A stretch of DNA of 64,000 bases from Neoaquamicrobium sediminum (GTDB taxonomy: Bacteria; Pseudomonadota; Alphaproteobacteria; Rhizobiales; Rhizobiaceae). Location of the stretch: contig NZ_JABETK010000005.1 of assembly GCF_013240295.1 (NCBI RefSeq), positions 62,001-126,000 of the forward strand, given 5' to 3'. Every line of letters starts with the position of its first letter. Within the stretch, counting starts at the first letter, position 1. The position numbers and the translations under genes were made by a program. Positions 1-9,100 of this stretch are shown here, in pieces. The notes beneath the pieces are model-generated. The model saw only the letters and a program-made list of their open reading frames with translations. It searched no databases and was not told where the DNA came from.

Positions 1-1043
1 CGCAGCCGCTACCGATTCCCGTCGAGCCGGCGGAGCCGGAGGAAAACCCGTTCATGCCGGAGCCACCGGATGCCCCCACGGCCGAACAGCAACGGACGGC
101 TCTGGAGCCGGAAGAGGCATGGCGCGCCCGCCTCGAACGAGAGCAAGAAGAACAGCTCATGCGCGAGCTGCACCGTCAGCGCATGGCGCGCTATCAAGCC
201 AATGACGCGGCGTTCGATTCCCCGATAGCCGTTTCGCTAGGCGACCTTTCGGCTGTGACGAACGACGGCACGACCGCGGCGCCTGGCCAACCGCAATCGT
301 CGACAACGCGGCCGCAGACCGCGCTCGATCTCTACGCCGCCGCCATGGAGGCGGGCGTTGGTGGCGCCGCGGACGCGAACGGGCAGGCGGCCAAGGAGCG
401 CTTCTTCAATCAGGACATCCGGGATCTGGGATACCTTCCCAATCCGGTCATCGGGCAGATCTCGCCCTATGAGCTCAAGCGCGGGTCGGTGATCCCGGCA
501 ACGCTCATCACGGGTATCAACTCGGACCTTCCCGGGCGGATCACGGCTCAGGTCTCGCAGAATGTCTATGACAGCGCGACGGGCCGGCACCTTCTCATCC
601 CGCAGGGATCGAAACTCTTCGGCCGCTACGATTCCGAGGTCACATTCGGGCAGGACGGCGTGCTCGTCATCTGGACCGACCTCATCTTTCCGAACGGATC
701 GACACTGCAGATCGGCGGGATGGCGGGGACCGATTCAGCTGGCTATGGCGGATTCCGGGACCAGGTGGACAACCACTATTTGCGCACGTTCGGCTCGGCG
801 ATCCTCGTCGCTCTTATCGGCGCCGGGACCGAAATGATGCTGCCGCAGGATCGCAACAGCTTCGGCACGGCCAACAGTGCCGAGGACGCCGCCAGGCGCT
901 CCTTCGCCGAAACCTTCGGGCAGATCTCCGAGCAGACGGTCTCGCGCAACCTCAACGTCCAGCCGACACTGGAGATCCGCCCGGGTTACCGGTTCAACGT
1001 CCTGGTCGACCAGGACATCGTCTTCCCCGGGTCCTATCGGTAG
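1..1043 (+). CDS. trbI: Conjugal transfer protein TrbI (VirB10-like), 5' end cut by window
   Basis: Component of the type IV secretion channel that bridges the inner and outer membranes of the mating-pair apparatus. The reading frame is open from base 3 with no start inside the window, so the N-terminus and its membrane anchor are missing. The visible part has a charged, Glu/Arg/Gln-rich linker (bases 110-200) and then the conserved TrbI/VirB10 C-terminal beta-barrel domain, recognisable by GSVIPATLITGINSDLPGR, LLIPQGSKLFGRYDS and a C-terminus ending in FNVLVDQDIVFPGSYR. TrbI is normally the last gene of the rhizobial trb operon. That fits here, because the next gene is a TraR-type regulator. 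Confidence 0.93.
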   Translation, partial: QPLPIPVEPAEPEENPFMPEPPDAPTAEQQRTALEPEEAWRARLEREQEEQLMRELHRQRMARYQANDAAFDSPIAVSLGDLSAVTNDGTTAAPGQPQSSTTRPQTALDLYAAAMEAGVGGAADANGQAAKERFFNQDIRDLGYLPNPVIGQISPYELKRGSVIPATLITGINSDLPGRITAQVSQNVYDSATGRHLLIPQGSKLFGRYDSEVTFGQDGVLVIWTDLIFPNGSTLQIGGMAGTDSAGYGGFRDQVDNHYLRTFGSAILVALIGAGTEMMLPQDRNSFGTANSAEDAARRSFAETFGQISEQTVSRNLNVQPTLEIRPGYRFNVLVDQDIVFPGSYR

Positions 1044-1123
1044 CGATGACCCATTTCGTTTTTAACGCTCCGTGCAGAAGGGTCGCCTTCTGTCGCGGGG
1101 CTTGCCATTGGACCCGCCCACCA

Positions 1124-1828
1124 TTGAACGCCAATCTGCTCAAACTCATCGACAGGCTTTCGCTGCCGCTTGACGAGCGTGCAGCCCGCCGTTCGTTGCG
1201 AGACTTCGCGGACGATACCGGGTTCGACTTCTACGCCTACCTCTACCTTCGCGGACCGGAGAGCTTCGCCGTCTCCAACTATCCGCGCGCCTGGCAGGAG
1301 CTCTATGTGCAACGGGAGTTCATCCGGGTCGATCCGGTCGTGACCAAAGCAAAGCACGGACCGCCGCTGTTTTCGTGGTCGGCCGGTGAGGCGAGGCGCA
1401 ATGGTCGGCGGGATGTAATCAAGTTCTTCGTCGAGGCCGACCGGTTCGGCATCAGGTCCGGGATCTCGATCTCGATTCCCGTAGGATTCAGGGACCGCAT
1501 GGTGTTCACGCTCGCGAGCGGGAGGCCTGTATCGAAGCTGAGCGAGGACATCGATCCGGTCACCGCGGCGGTTTCGGTCGCCTTTGTGCACTCCCGGCTG
1601 GGAGGCGCAAGCGGCGACGCATCGCTTGCCTCCGGCATTCGCTTGTCGCCGCGCGAGGCAGAGTGCCTGCGCTGGTTCGCAGAGGGGATGTCGATGGCCG
1701 ACATCGCACTCATGCTGGACATCTCGTATCGCTCGGTGCGGTCCTATATCGACGAGGCGACAAACAAGCTCGGGGCAGCGAATAATCGGCAGGCAGGCAC
1801 GATCGCCACACGCATCGGACTGATCTAA
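1124..1828 (+). CDS. traR: TraR-like quorum-sensing activator (LuxR family)
   Basis: Predicted acyl-homoserine-lactone-dependent activator of the tra/trb genes. The TTG at 1124 gives 234 residues, the length of Agrobacterium TraR. An in-frame ATG at 1046, 2 bp after trbI, would add 26 unrelated residues. The N-terminal autoinducer domain keeps the TraR ligand-pocket pattern SNYPRAWQELY...VDPVV...FSWS and FGIRSGISI. The C-terminal LuxR helix-turn-helix reads LSPREAECLRWFAEGMS. It sits directly after trbI and converges on a TraM homologue, the classic activator/antiactivator arrangement. No clear Shine-Dalgarno sequence precedes either start, so the start is uncertain. Confidence 0.88.
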   Translation: MNANLLKLIDRLSLPLDERAARRSLRDFADDTGFDFYAYLYLRGPESFAVSNYPRAWQELYVQREFIRVDPVVTKAKHGPPLFSWSAGEARRNGRRDVIKFFVEADRFGIRSGISISIPVGFRDRMVFTLASGRPVSKLSEDIDPVTAAVSVAFVHSRLGGASGDASLASGIRLSPREAECLRWFAEGMSMADIALMLDISYRSVRSYIDEATNKLGAANNRQAGTIATRIGLI

Positions 1829-1843
1829 TTCCGATAGTCCCAG

Positions 1844-2182
1844 CTAATTGAGCACGGGGCGTTGTCCATCGACCTCGGGCACGAACCCGAGGCGCTCGAC
1901 GACCAGGCTCACGACCTGATGCTGCGCATGAAGGTTGAGCATGGCGATCCGGTAGTCGTGCCTCAGTTGCCCCAGATGCTCGTCTCTCGAACCAGCGGCG
2001 TCAAGCTGGCTGACCTCCTCGAACAGCTCCTGGGCCTTCTGCAACCGGCTCCTGTTCTCCCGAATGACCGCGACGGCCACCTGTGCCAGCTCTTTCTCAC
2101 TCAGCTCGGCCAGGAGGGCGTTGATGACACTGGATGTCGCAGCCTGGCCGGGTCCGATGTCGACGTCTGGTTTTGTTCGCAT
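1844..2182 (-). CDS. traM: TraM-like antiactivator of TraR
   Basis: Small all-helical protein (112 residues) of the TraM family, which binds TraR and blocks DNA binding so that conjugation waits for a quorum. The diagnostic part is the C-terminal segment LHAQHQVVSLVVERLGFVPEV, which matches the MHAQ...LISILGFIPKV end of Ti-plasmid TraM. It converges on traR with 15 bp between the stop codons. Its upstream side carries a strongly folded intergenic element (see 2246-2387). Confidence 0.85.
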   Translation of the reverse strand: MRTKPDVDIGPGQAATSSVINALLAELSEKELAQVAVAVIRENRSRLQKAQELFEEVSQLDAAGSRDEHLGQLRHDYRIAMLNLHAQHQVVSLVVERLGFVPEVDGQRPVLN

Positions 2183-2245
2183 TCAATCCCTGCGGCTTGG
2201 TTCGCGGTGCGCCCCCGCAAACTATAAAGACCATGACCCCAAGCC

Positions 2246-2387
2246 GGGGGTTAGAAAACCGCCACAGACGGTCCCTGCGACCTTTAGCACGAGTGCCTGG
2301 ACATGCGTCGCAGGCCCCGGCCGTGGCCAGAGGATCCTTGGTGTCGCATCAGCCGACACCTGCTCTGTGGTGGGGTTTCTAAGCCCC
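2246..2387. other. Highly structured intergenic element, possible ncRNA or MITE
   Basis: Non-coding candidate between traM and traI. Outer arms at 2246-2269 and 2364-2387 pair over most of ~24 nt (GGGG, TTAGAAA and CCACAGA blocks opposite CCCC, TTTCTAA and TCTGTGG). Inside lie two perfect stems: CCTGCGAC/GTCGCAGG (2274-2281 with 2307-2314), with a GCAC/GTGC hairpin in its loop, and GGTGTCG/CGACACC (2340-2346 with 2354-2360, 7-nt loop). This multibranch layout suggests a folded RNA or a small inverted-repeat element. A minus-strand frame of ~67-78 codons (2222-2458) runs through it, but the structure constrains the sequence and I do not call it a gene. I recognise no known RNA family. Confidence 0.55.
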
Positions 2388-2421
2388 AAGGCAGCGCGTA
2401 CCGCCTCAGGGCCCTTATAGG

Positions 2422-2453
2422 ACATGGTTATCGTCCAGACCAGATAACCATGT
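2422..2453. repeat. Perfect 11-bp dyad, candidate operator
   Basis: ACATGGTTATC at 2422-2432 and its exact reverse complement at 2443-2453 are separated by 10 bp. The half-site centres lie 21 bp apart, about two helical turns, as expected for a dimeric DNA-binding protein. There is no T-run on either side, so a terminator is unlikely. It lies just downstream of traI on the minus strand and upstream of the structured element leading to traM. Confidence 0.5.
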
Positions 2454-2467
2454 GACAAAAGCGATGG

Positions 2468-3130
2468 TCAATCAGACGATGCGGGGGCCGGGGTCTGCCG
2501 CGGATCCACAGGGGCCAGAACCGGCGCAAGAAGCCTGCCGGCTTCCCCCAGACGCTCTCGCATGGCGTCTGACATGTCGAATATGCCGGCATAGGTCATC
2601 GTCCTGCCGATGCGGGTCGGGGCTCCGATCACCTCGAAGGCGCAATCGATGGTGCGAAAGATTCGCGCCATTCGCGCGTCGAAGACCGACACGACGTGCT
2701 CGATGCCGGCGCGCTGGCAGACTTCAACGATGCCGCACAGAAGCTCGATTGTCGTGCGATTGACCACGTGGTTCGCTTCAGCGCGCTCGTACGCGTTGAA
2801 CGCGGCAGGGTTCACCGCGAACCGGGAACTCTCCCAGATGAGGGGGCTCGCCGGGGCACCGCCTGGCACAAGAACCGGGAAGACGTCACGCAACATGTTT
2901 GGCCCGGTGGTCGGTAGCAACCGCACCGCTCCTTGGAGCGCTCCGGTCCGGTCGTCGAGCGAAAGCAGGTAGAGGGGATCTTCTGCGTCGAAACGGTCGA
3001 CCTCCCTCCCATTGGTGACGGAGACGTCCCATTCGAGCCGGTCGGCGAACACTGCCGCCCGCATCCGAAACATCTCATCGATTAAGGCGGGGTGACGGTC
3101 GCGCTCCGCACCTTCGACGATTGTGATCAT
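2468..3130 (-). CDS. traI: Acyl-homoserine-lactone synthase (LuxI/TraI family)
   Basis: Makes the N-acyl-homoserine lactone signal from S-adenosylmethionine and an acyl carrier. The 220-residue protein has the LuxI core: FRMRAAVFADRLEWDV near residue 21, the conserved acidic D...DxxD region (VDRFDAEDPLYLL), GAVRLLPTTGPNML with the invariant Arg, and WESSRFAV. The ATG at 3130 is preceded by AAGGAG at good spacing. It is separated from the trb operon here, unlike in Ti plasmids where traI heads trb, and lies immediately after another luxR-type gene. A lux-box-like dyad stands ~63 bp upstream. Confidence 0.93.
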   Translation of the reverse strand: MITIVEGAERDRHPALIDEMFRMRAAVFADRLEWDVSVTNGREVDRFDAEDPLYLLSLDDRTGALQGAVRLLPTTGPNMLRDVFPVLVPGGAPASPLIWESSRFAVNPAAFNAYERAEANHVVNRTTIELLCGIVEVCQRAGIEHVVSVFDARMARIFRTIDCAFEVIGAPTRIGRTMTYAGIFDMSDAMRERLGEAGRLLAPVLAPVDPRQTPAPASSD

Positions 3131-3192
3131 GGTGTTGCTCCTTGCGTTTGTTGAAAACGCTGAAGCAACTAGACCCCATTAGAAGGCCCCGG

Positions 3193-3214
3193 AATCCGGT
3201 GTATCTGCCGGATT
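3193..3214 (-). promoter_or_regulatory. Candidate lux-type box upstream of traI
   Basis: Dyad AATCCGG...CCGGATT with an 8-bp spacer, just upstream of traI. Its centre (~3203.5) lies ~33 bp from a possible -10 hexamer TCTAGT on the minus strand (3173-3168). This is the spacing of class-II LuxR promoters, where the box is centred near -42. It overlaps the stop codon of the preceding luxR gene, so it could instead act as that gene's terminator stem, although no T-run follows. Confidence 0.4.
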
Positions 3215-3963
3215 TACGGAAGCTGAGTGAGTAGACCAACCTTGCCGGCTTTGTTCACCGCATGGGTGTTGTTGGCGGCACCAAGCTTGTGGCGGGCGCT
3301 CTCAAGATAGCAGCGCACGGTGTGCTCCGACAGGCCGAGGATAACGGCGGTCTCCCACGCCGTCTTTCCCTCGGCTACCCACAACAGGCACTCTCGCTCG
3401 CGCGGGGACAGCCTGGCCTGCTCCACGGTCTTCCCCTCCAACCGCAGAATCGCCTGGTGCATATGAAGCGCCAGCATTTGGAAGTCTCGCATGTAGTGGA
3501 GTCGGAGGTACCGCCAGTCGCGATCGCTGGCGTCGCTCGTGATCGAGACCAGCGCTCTATCACCGTGCTGGCCGTGGACGGGCAGGGAGATGCCACGACG
3601 GCCGAGGCCGAACTCCTTTGCCTCCCCAAACAGGCGGCGAACGTCCTCGTCTGCCCGATCGAGCTCGTCCCAGTCGATGGGCAGCATACGGCGCATACCG
3701 ATCTGCACGGTCGGATCGATATCGACGAAGCGCTGGGCCTTGTAGTGATCAACCCATTCGTTCGAATAGGTCACTGCGAGATAGGGGGATTGTCCAGGCT
3801 GTGCAGTCACTCCAGAGCCCAGATAGGCCACCGTCTTCAGCCCATAGATGTCGAGCAGCCTACCCAAGAGTTCGGGAATCCCAGTCGCGTCGGTTAGCTC
3901 TCCAAGCTTTTCGAGCAGTTCGAACAGTTCCAGATCATCGGAATTTCGATCTCGTCGGTTCAT
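3214..3963 (-). CDS. Second LuxR-family regulator beside traI
   Basis: LuxR-type regulator of 249 residues from the ATG at 3963, which has an AAAGG site upstream; a TTG two codons earlier is the alternative. The N-terminal half is an autoinducer-binding-like domain (YSNEWVDHY, VDIDPTVQIGMRR, GLGRRGISLPVHG). The C-terminal half is a LuxR helix-turn-helix (LSPRERECLLWVAEGKTAWE, then LGLSEHTVRCYLESARHKLGA). It lies 83 bp upstream of the LuxI gene in the same direction, so it probably forms a cognate pair with it. It is distinct in sequence from TraR upstream and could add a second layer to the quorum circuit, as cinR-type regulators do in some rhizobial plasmids. Confidence 0.85.
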   Translation of the reverse strand: MNRRDRNSDDLELFELLEKLGELTDATGIPELLGRLLDIYGLKTVAYLGSGVTAQPGQSPYLAVTYSNEWVDHYKAQRFVDIDPTVQIGMRRMLPIDWDELDRADEDVRRLFGEAKEFGLGRRGISLPVHGQHGDRALVSITSDASDRDWRYLRLHYMRDFQMLALHMHQAILRLEGKTVEQARLSPRERECLLWVAEGKTAWETAVILGLSEHTVRCYLESARHKLGAANNTHAVNKAGKVGLLTQLP

Positions 3964-3969
3964 GCTCAA

Positions 3970-4493
3970 CGCCTTTTCTGCTGTGCTGTAGTGCGTACGA
4001 CCGCTGATCGTCGATCAGGGAAGACCGGACCAGGCGACATTCCTGCCCGGTGATGAATTCTATGCGGGGCCCACGGCCAGCCGCCGTTCGGGCGGCCGAT
4101 CCGCTCGCGTTCCGGTGGCCGCCGGCCGCCTTCCATCGTCGGTCACATTCAAGACCTGGCGCACGCCCCGACGACATGGCGCCGAGCTTTGCCGTGCAGG
4201 TCGCCAACATCATGACGCTCGGGTTGTTATGGTGGCGGCTCTAGATCGGCGCGTCGAGGAGACGTACTTTGGGTTGAATAGGTTGGTAATTGGGCCGAAT
4301 AAAGATGACTTTTCCCATCATCTTTTAGAGGCACAATGACTGCAGAAAATCAAGGAATATGCGTAATCAGATCCGAGGCCTTCGCAAATGCTCTCGTGAT
4401 CGGGCTGTACTTCCGCATTTGAGCTTGGTTCGCGCCATACGGCTTCCGGTCCCTTGACGCTAACTGCACAGCCCGGCCCGTCATCTGCTCATC
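3970..4493. other. Intergenic region, no gene supported
   Basis: About 520 bp between the luxR-type gene and traB. Short frames exist on both strands (for example 3935-4213 minus and 4050-4244 plus), but neither has recognisable domains or a convincing ribosome-binding site. The expected traH, which follows traB in Ti plasmids, is absent. The part from ~4260 to 4340 is more AT-rich and may hold promoter material or decayed sequence. Confidence 0.4.
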
Positions 4494-5645
4494 TCAGATG
4501 TTTAACGCCATGATAAGTGGAAGATCAAAGAGTCGTGCCCAGGCAATGGTCGCGGACTTCTGAATAGCGACGATGCTGGTACCGTGTGTCCACCAGCCGT
4601 TTCCCGTCGCCACAACGATGTCGGGCACGTAGAGTGCCGATTGCAGAAGGGGCCATACAATGAGCTGCTCGTAGCAGATCAATGGGGCGACCCGTGCGCC
4701 ACCGAATTCAACGATCGGATTTGCGAAGAAATTCGCTCGCGCACCACCGGTTTCACCGACCAACGCCAGCCAGGGCTGCCACATTGAGACCGGTACCGGC
4801 ATTCTCTGACGGTAGAGGATGGGCGCTCCCTCACCCGAGATCTCTACCATCACGTTATCGTAGCCCTGCCGGTCGACCAGGATCGCTCCAGCAATTACGA
4901 CGACGTCGAGTACTTTGATCTCATTGACCCATAGGCGTTCAACGGTCGGCGTCCAGATGCCTGCGGCGCCTTCGGGCAACACCACGACCTTGTAACCTTG
5001 CGCCGCCGCTGCCTTCACCGCGGCGATGGTCTCACGATGCTGAAACAACCCCGTATATTTGCCACGCTCGCCCCCGAATTCCGTGTCGACACCGATCCAG
5101 CCGTCGGGCACGCTGGGATCTGTCCACACTGCGGCGGACCATGCAAACGCTCCTCCCAAGACGAGCGTTGCGATCGACCAGACCTTCGTGGTCATGGCGA
5201 GGAGGCCGATCGCTGCCGCTCCAAGTCCCCACCACCCCCAGCCCGGGAAGACGATGCCGGCGGCCGTGATCGGATGCGCCCAACCCACGATGCCGAAAGG
5301 CGGCACGCTCAAGAGGAGCGCCGCGGTGGCATATCGCAGGGTCCGTCCCCTCCCCGGCCGCGATGTCCATAGCACCGCATGCACGACGACGAAGGCGAGC
5401 GATGCGCCGAGCCAGAGTGCGAGGCCTTCGGCGATCCCGCTGCCAAAGTAATTGACAACGCCCTGTGGCAGACCGCGCGAGGCCGCAAGGAAATATCCCG
5501 CGGATACAATGCCGGCCGCGATCCGGGAGGGAGCATTTGCCCACAGGGCGGGGAACACGAAGGCGAGCGGGAGGGTGAGGGGATTGCCGCTCCAACCGAT
5601 TGCTCCGGCGGCAACGGCAAGCATCGTGAGACCGACAGTCTTCAC
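4494..5645 (-). CDS. traB: Conjugal transfer protein TraB (nitrilase-like domain)
   Basis: Rhizobial TraB, part of the traAFB operon and needed for efficient plasmid transfer. I place the start at the GTG at 5645, 4 bp past the traF stop; longer in-frame starts would overlap traF almost entirely. The product is ~383 residues. The N-terminal half has several hydrophobic segments (for example GLTMLAVAAGAIGW and LALWLGASLAFVVVHAVLW). The C-terminal half resembles a carbon-nitrogen hydrolase/apolipoprotein acyltransferase fold, with VVLPEGAAGIW carrying the Glu and LICYEQ carrying the Cys. The catalytic Lys position (YRQRMPVPVS) appears to be Arg or Gln, so enzymatic activity is doubtful. Confidence 0.85.
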   Translation of the reverse strand: MKTVGLTMLAVAAGAIGWSGNPLTLPLAFVFPALWANAPSRIAAGIVSAGYFLAASRGLPQGVVNYFGSGIAEGLALWLGASLAFVVVHAVLWTSRPGRGRTLRYATAALLLSVPPFGIVGWAHPITAAGIVFPGWGWWGLGAAAIGLLAMTTKVWSIATLVLGGAFAWSAAVWTDPSVPDGWIGVDTEFGGERGKYTGLFQHRETIAAVKAAAAQGYKVVVLPEGAAGIWTPTVERLWVNEIKVLDVVVIAGAILVDRQGYDNVMVEISGEGAPILYRQRMPVPVSMWQPWLALVGETGGARANFFANPIVEFGGARVAPLICYEQLIVWPLLQSALYVPDIVVATGNGWWTHGTSIVAIQKSATIAWARLFDLPLIMALNI

Positions 5646-5649
5646 GGCG

Positions 5650-6183
5650 TCAGCGGTGAATGGTGAGGATGGGACGGGCCACGCCGAGGACACCGGCGGC
5701 CGGGATCGGCCCGAAATATCTCGAGTCATAGGAACCTGCGAAATCAGAGTGAAGAAAGATGTGACCAGACGGCACGATGCCGCCGGCGAAGGGAATGAGC
5801 CCCCTGCCCTCAGCGTCCGCCGCGCGCATCTTGGAGTTGGCGAGCGGTAAGTCATCAACGCTCACCGCGCCGGCGATCTCCACGCGCTGTCCCTGCGTCG
5901 CAGCAACCGTCTTGATCAGCGGACTCAGCCATCCTGGACAGAGCCCCAACCGCAGATATCCTCGCTGCCGCGCGAGCGTGAACGCGGACGTTGGCGGCGG
6001 GCAGATCATGACGAGATCGCCGACGGCAACCTTGCGGTCGAGCGGCACGATCCGCCAGATCCCGAGCGGGTAGCTTGGGGTAAGATTGATGCGCAGGCCG
6101 CCTACGTAGCCGAGGGCGAGCAGGCCGGTCACGGCAGCGGCACCGATCCCGAGAATGGTGAGCGCGCGACGCCTGCGGGTCAT
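5650..6183 (-). CDS. traF: TraF conjugal maturation peptidase (S26 signal-peptidase-like)
   Basis: Inner-membrane serine protease that in RP4/Ti systems cyclises or processes the pilin precursor. The 177-residue protein has one N-terminal membrane segment (residues ~7-27) and then the catalytic Ser in TPSYPLGIWRI. The Lys lies in SPLIKTVAATQGQRVEI and the C-terminal S26 motif is DSRYFGPIP. It overlaps the end of traA by 4 bp (ATGA) and precedes traB, so the three genes are translationally linked. Confidence 0.92.
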   Translation of the reverse strand: MTRRRRALTILGIGAAAVTGLLALGYVGGLRINLTPSYPLGIWRIVPLDRKVAVGDLVMICPPPTSAFTLARQRGYLRLGLCPGWLSPLIKTVAATQGQRVEIAGAVSVDDLPLANSKMRAADAEGRGLIPFAGGIVPSGHIFLHSDFAGSYDSRYFGPIPAAGVLGVARPILTIHR

Positions 6184-9100
6184 TTGAGAACCTGGGACTG
6201 ACGCTGGCTCTGTCGCAGCGCCTCGGTCTCCTTGAGCGCCTTCATGGTGCGCTCGTGGGCGGCGAGCTGCTGGCCTGTGCGCATGATCGGCCAGGCCGCA
6301 GCGAGCTTTTCGCGATCGGCCGCGGGCACGCCGAGGGCTTCCTTCCTGAACACGGCGCCGTTGGTGTCGCGCGCGCCGTTCGAGAGCAAGGTGCGTTCCC
6401 CGAACCGCTCGGACACGGCCTTGTTGAAGCCATCGATTTCGGCCCTGGCCATGCGGTCGGCCAGCGCGAACCCGAGTGTTGCCGAAAGATCATTGCGGTC
6501 GATCGCGTCGCGCACCTTTTCGAGCACGGCGTGCGCAGCAGGTGAAAGCGCGGGAATGTCGATCGAGGCGCGACGGCGCAGCGCCGTTTCATCGACCTCG
6601 AGCCTGCGCGTGGCCGCCTCGCGCAAACGCAGGTAACGTTCGATCTCGCGCCCGAGTGCCGGCACGTTCGCCTCGGCCTCCTGCCGCGCCTGCCGTTCCG
6701 CGCGGCTTGCCAGAATCCCTTCACGGCCGCGCAACGCGCCGATAGAGGCGGGCTCACGCGCAAGCTGTCCTAGACGCTCCGAAGCAACTGCAGGGTCGGC
6801 GAGGACGGCATCGAAGCGAATGGCGCGAAACGCCGCCTCCGGATCGGAAAAGACCAGACGGAACCGGTCGGAGACCTCCTCCCACTGTCTGGCAACCTCC
6901 TTTTCTGCGTGGACCCTCTCGGCCGCGACGTCGGTAATGGATTTGGCGAATGTGGTGACGCCCTTGACCATCGGCTCGGCCTCCTTTTTCGATTGGACGG
7001 CGGACAGGGTGGTGTCGAAGAGGCCGATGCGGGTGCCGACGGCGCGAAACTTTCGGCCAAGATCGGCAAGGCGCCGCTTCTGGCGCAGCGTCCAGTCCAG
7101 CCGGTCGCGGGCGAGTGTGCGGGCGACGCGCATGAGATGAAGTCCGCGGCTGTTGGCGAAGCTGAGCGCGTGCCGGTAGAAGCGTCCGGCGGCATAATCG
7201 AGAGTGGTTTCCTTGGCGTTGCGCCGCGACAGGAGCGTGTCGAGGCCGCCCGCGATCTGGAACGACCGCTCGCCATAAAAAAGCTGGAGATCCTCCCTGT
7301 GCCGGGTCATCGCGACATATGTCAGATGCCGGTCCAGCGAGAGCGAGGCGAGCACCTTGACGCGATCGACGGTCGCGCCCTGGCTTTTGTGGATCGTGGT
7401 GGCATAGCCAAGATCGAGATTGCGATAAAAGCGCTCCTCGACCTCAATGCGGTGCTTCCCCTCCCCTTCGCCGGTCTCGGCGACGATCCTGCCGGGTCCG
7501 GCTTCGACCACCCTGCCGATCATGCCATTCTTGACGCCGAGCGCGCCCTCATTCCTGAGAAACACGATCTGGTCGCCAGCATCGAAATGCCGTGTCCCCT
7601 CTTCCGTCTGAAACGCGTGGCCCTCGCCGACAATGCCGCGCTCGACCAGCTTTTCGCGGGCGAGCCGGTTGAGTTCGCGCACATCGCGACGCAGATGGGC
7701 CAGGATGAGTGTGGACTTTTCGGGATCATATTCACCGTTCCAGGATGCAATCAGGCTGTCGACCGCCTGGGCCTTCAGCTTTTCCCCGATCACCATGCCG
7801 CGGCCCCCATAGGCCGAGAGCGCAGCCGTCACATTGCCGCGCGCCAGATCGACCGAGGCGGTGCGCATCCAGGCATCTTTCTGGCGGTAGATCGTCTCGA
7901 GCTCGGCATAGCCGGTGCGCTCGACGATGGCGCGGAAGGCCGCTCCCGCCTCGATCGGTTGGAGCTGCTCGGCGTCGCCGACAAGCACCAGCTTGGCGCC
8001 AGCCTTCGAGACCGCCTCGACGAATGTCGCCATCTGCTTCGAGGCGACCATGCCGGCCTCGTCCATGACGAAGATCGTCTTTCTGTCGAGGCGGTTGCGC
8101 GCCTCGTTCCAGCGCAGCTCCCAGGATGCCAGGGTGCGGGACGGGATTCCGGCTTCCGTCTCAAGGCCCTCGGCCGCCTTGCCGGCAAGCGCGCCGCCGA
8201 CCACCGTGTAGCCTGCCGCCTCCCATGCCTCGCGCGCCGCGCGCATCATCGTCGTCTTGCCGGCGCCGGCGCGGCCGACAACGGTGGCAATCCGCGCGCC
8301 GGAGGTCGCGTGCTCGATGGCCGTGCGCTGCTCGTCTGAAAGACGGTCGTGACGCGCGAACACGTCGGCAACAATCTTCTTCCGGACGCCGAACCCCTTC
8401 GCCTTCACGAGCGCGGACGCGCGGGATACCATCTCCGCTTCAAGGCGGATCAGCTCGCGCGTGGTGAGCTTGTCCGGCAAGCGCGCGCCCGTCGCAAAGT
8501 CGACCGTCCCGGATTCGAGACGAAGGCAATCCGGGCTTTGAACGATCCGCGCCAGAAGCTGCTGGAAGGCGCCGGGATCGTCGACATAGCGGTGCAGAAC
8601 CTTGGCGATGTCGCGCTCGTCGAACACGCTCTTTTCGCGGCTGACGAGATCGAGCACGATTTCCGGCCGGGCCTGAATGCGCTCGGCGTTCACCGCACGC
8701 GCAGCCGCATGCGATGCGAGGCGTTCGAGCCTGGTGTCCCTGCCCTCGCGCATCGCCCTGCGCTCGATCGCCTTTGCGCCCGGGCCGATATGGGTCGTGG
8801 GCACGAGGTCGATGCCGCGCTCCGCATAGGATCGCCCGTCGACGCGGATCTCAAAGCCGCCGAACGCGAGGTGCTGGTTCTGAAGATCGAGCCAACGTTG
8901 CCGCTGCTCGAGGAACTCGGCCTTCTCGCCGGCCCAGAGACGATACTGGATCTTGCCGGTCTTCGTGCGGACCGTCTGGCCGTCAGCACCGATCACGGCG
9001 ACCTTCTTGGCCCCGAAGCCGCTCTCCGTGAGCGGGCGCAGCGTCGTCATCAGATGGACATGCGGATTGCCCGGATCGTCGTGATAGACCCAGTCGGCAA

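Noticed and set aside
2246..2387. Integron attC site
   Set aside because: The arms run GTTAG...CTAAG, the reverse of the outward attC core order, and no integrase or cassette genes are near.
2222..2458. 78-codon minus-strand frame across the folded element between traM and traI
   Set aside because: Base pairing explains the sequence constraint better than coding; no ribosome-binding site and no recognisable motif. Kept only as part of the element's description.
3193..3214. Rho-independent terminator for the second luxR gene
   Set aside because: A stem can form right after the stop codon, but no run of T follows on the minus strand; the lux-box reading fits the spacing better, though not proven.
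4050..4244. 64-codon frame between luxR and traB as a gene
   Set aside because: Arg/Pro-rich shadow-like composition, no ribosome-binding site and no conserved motif.
6909..8339. Long plus-strand frame of 476 codons inside traA
   Set aside because: It lies wholly opposite traA, is caused by high-GC third positions and shows no protein family features; the minus-strand relaxase is unambiguous.
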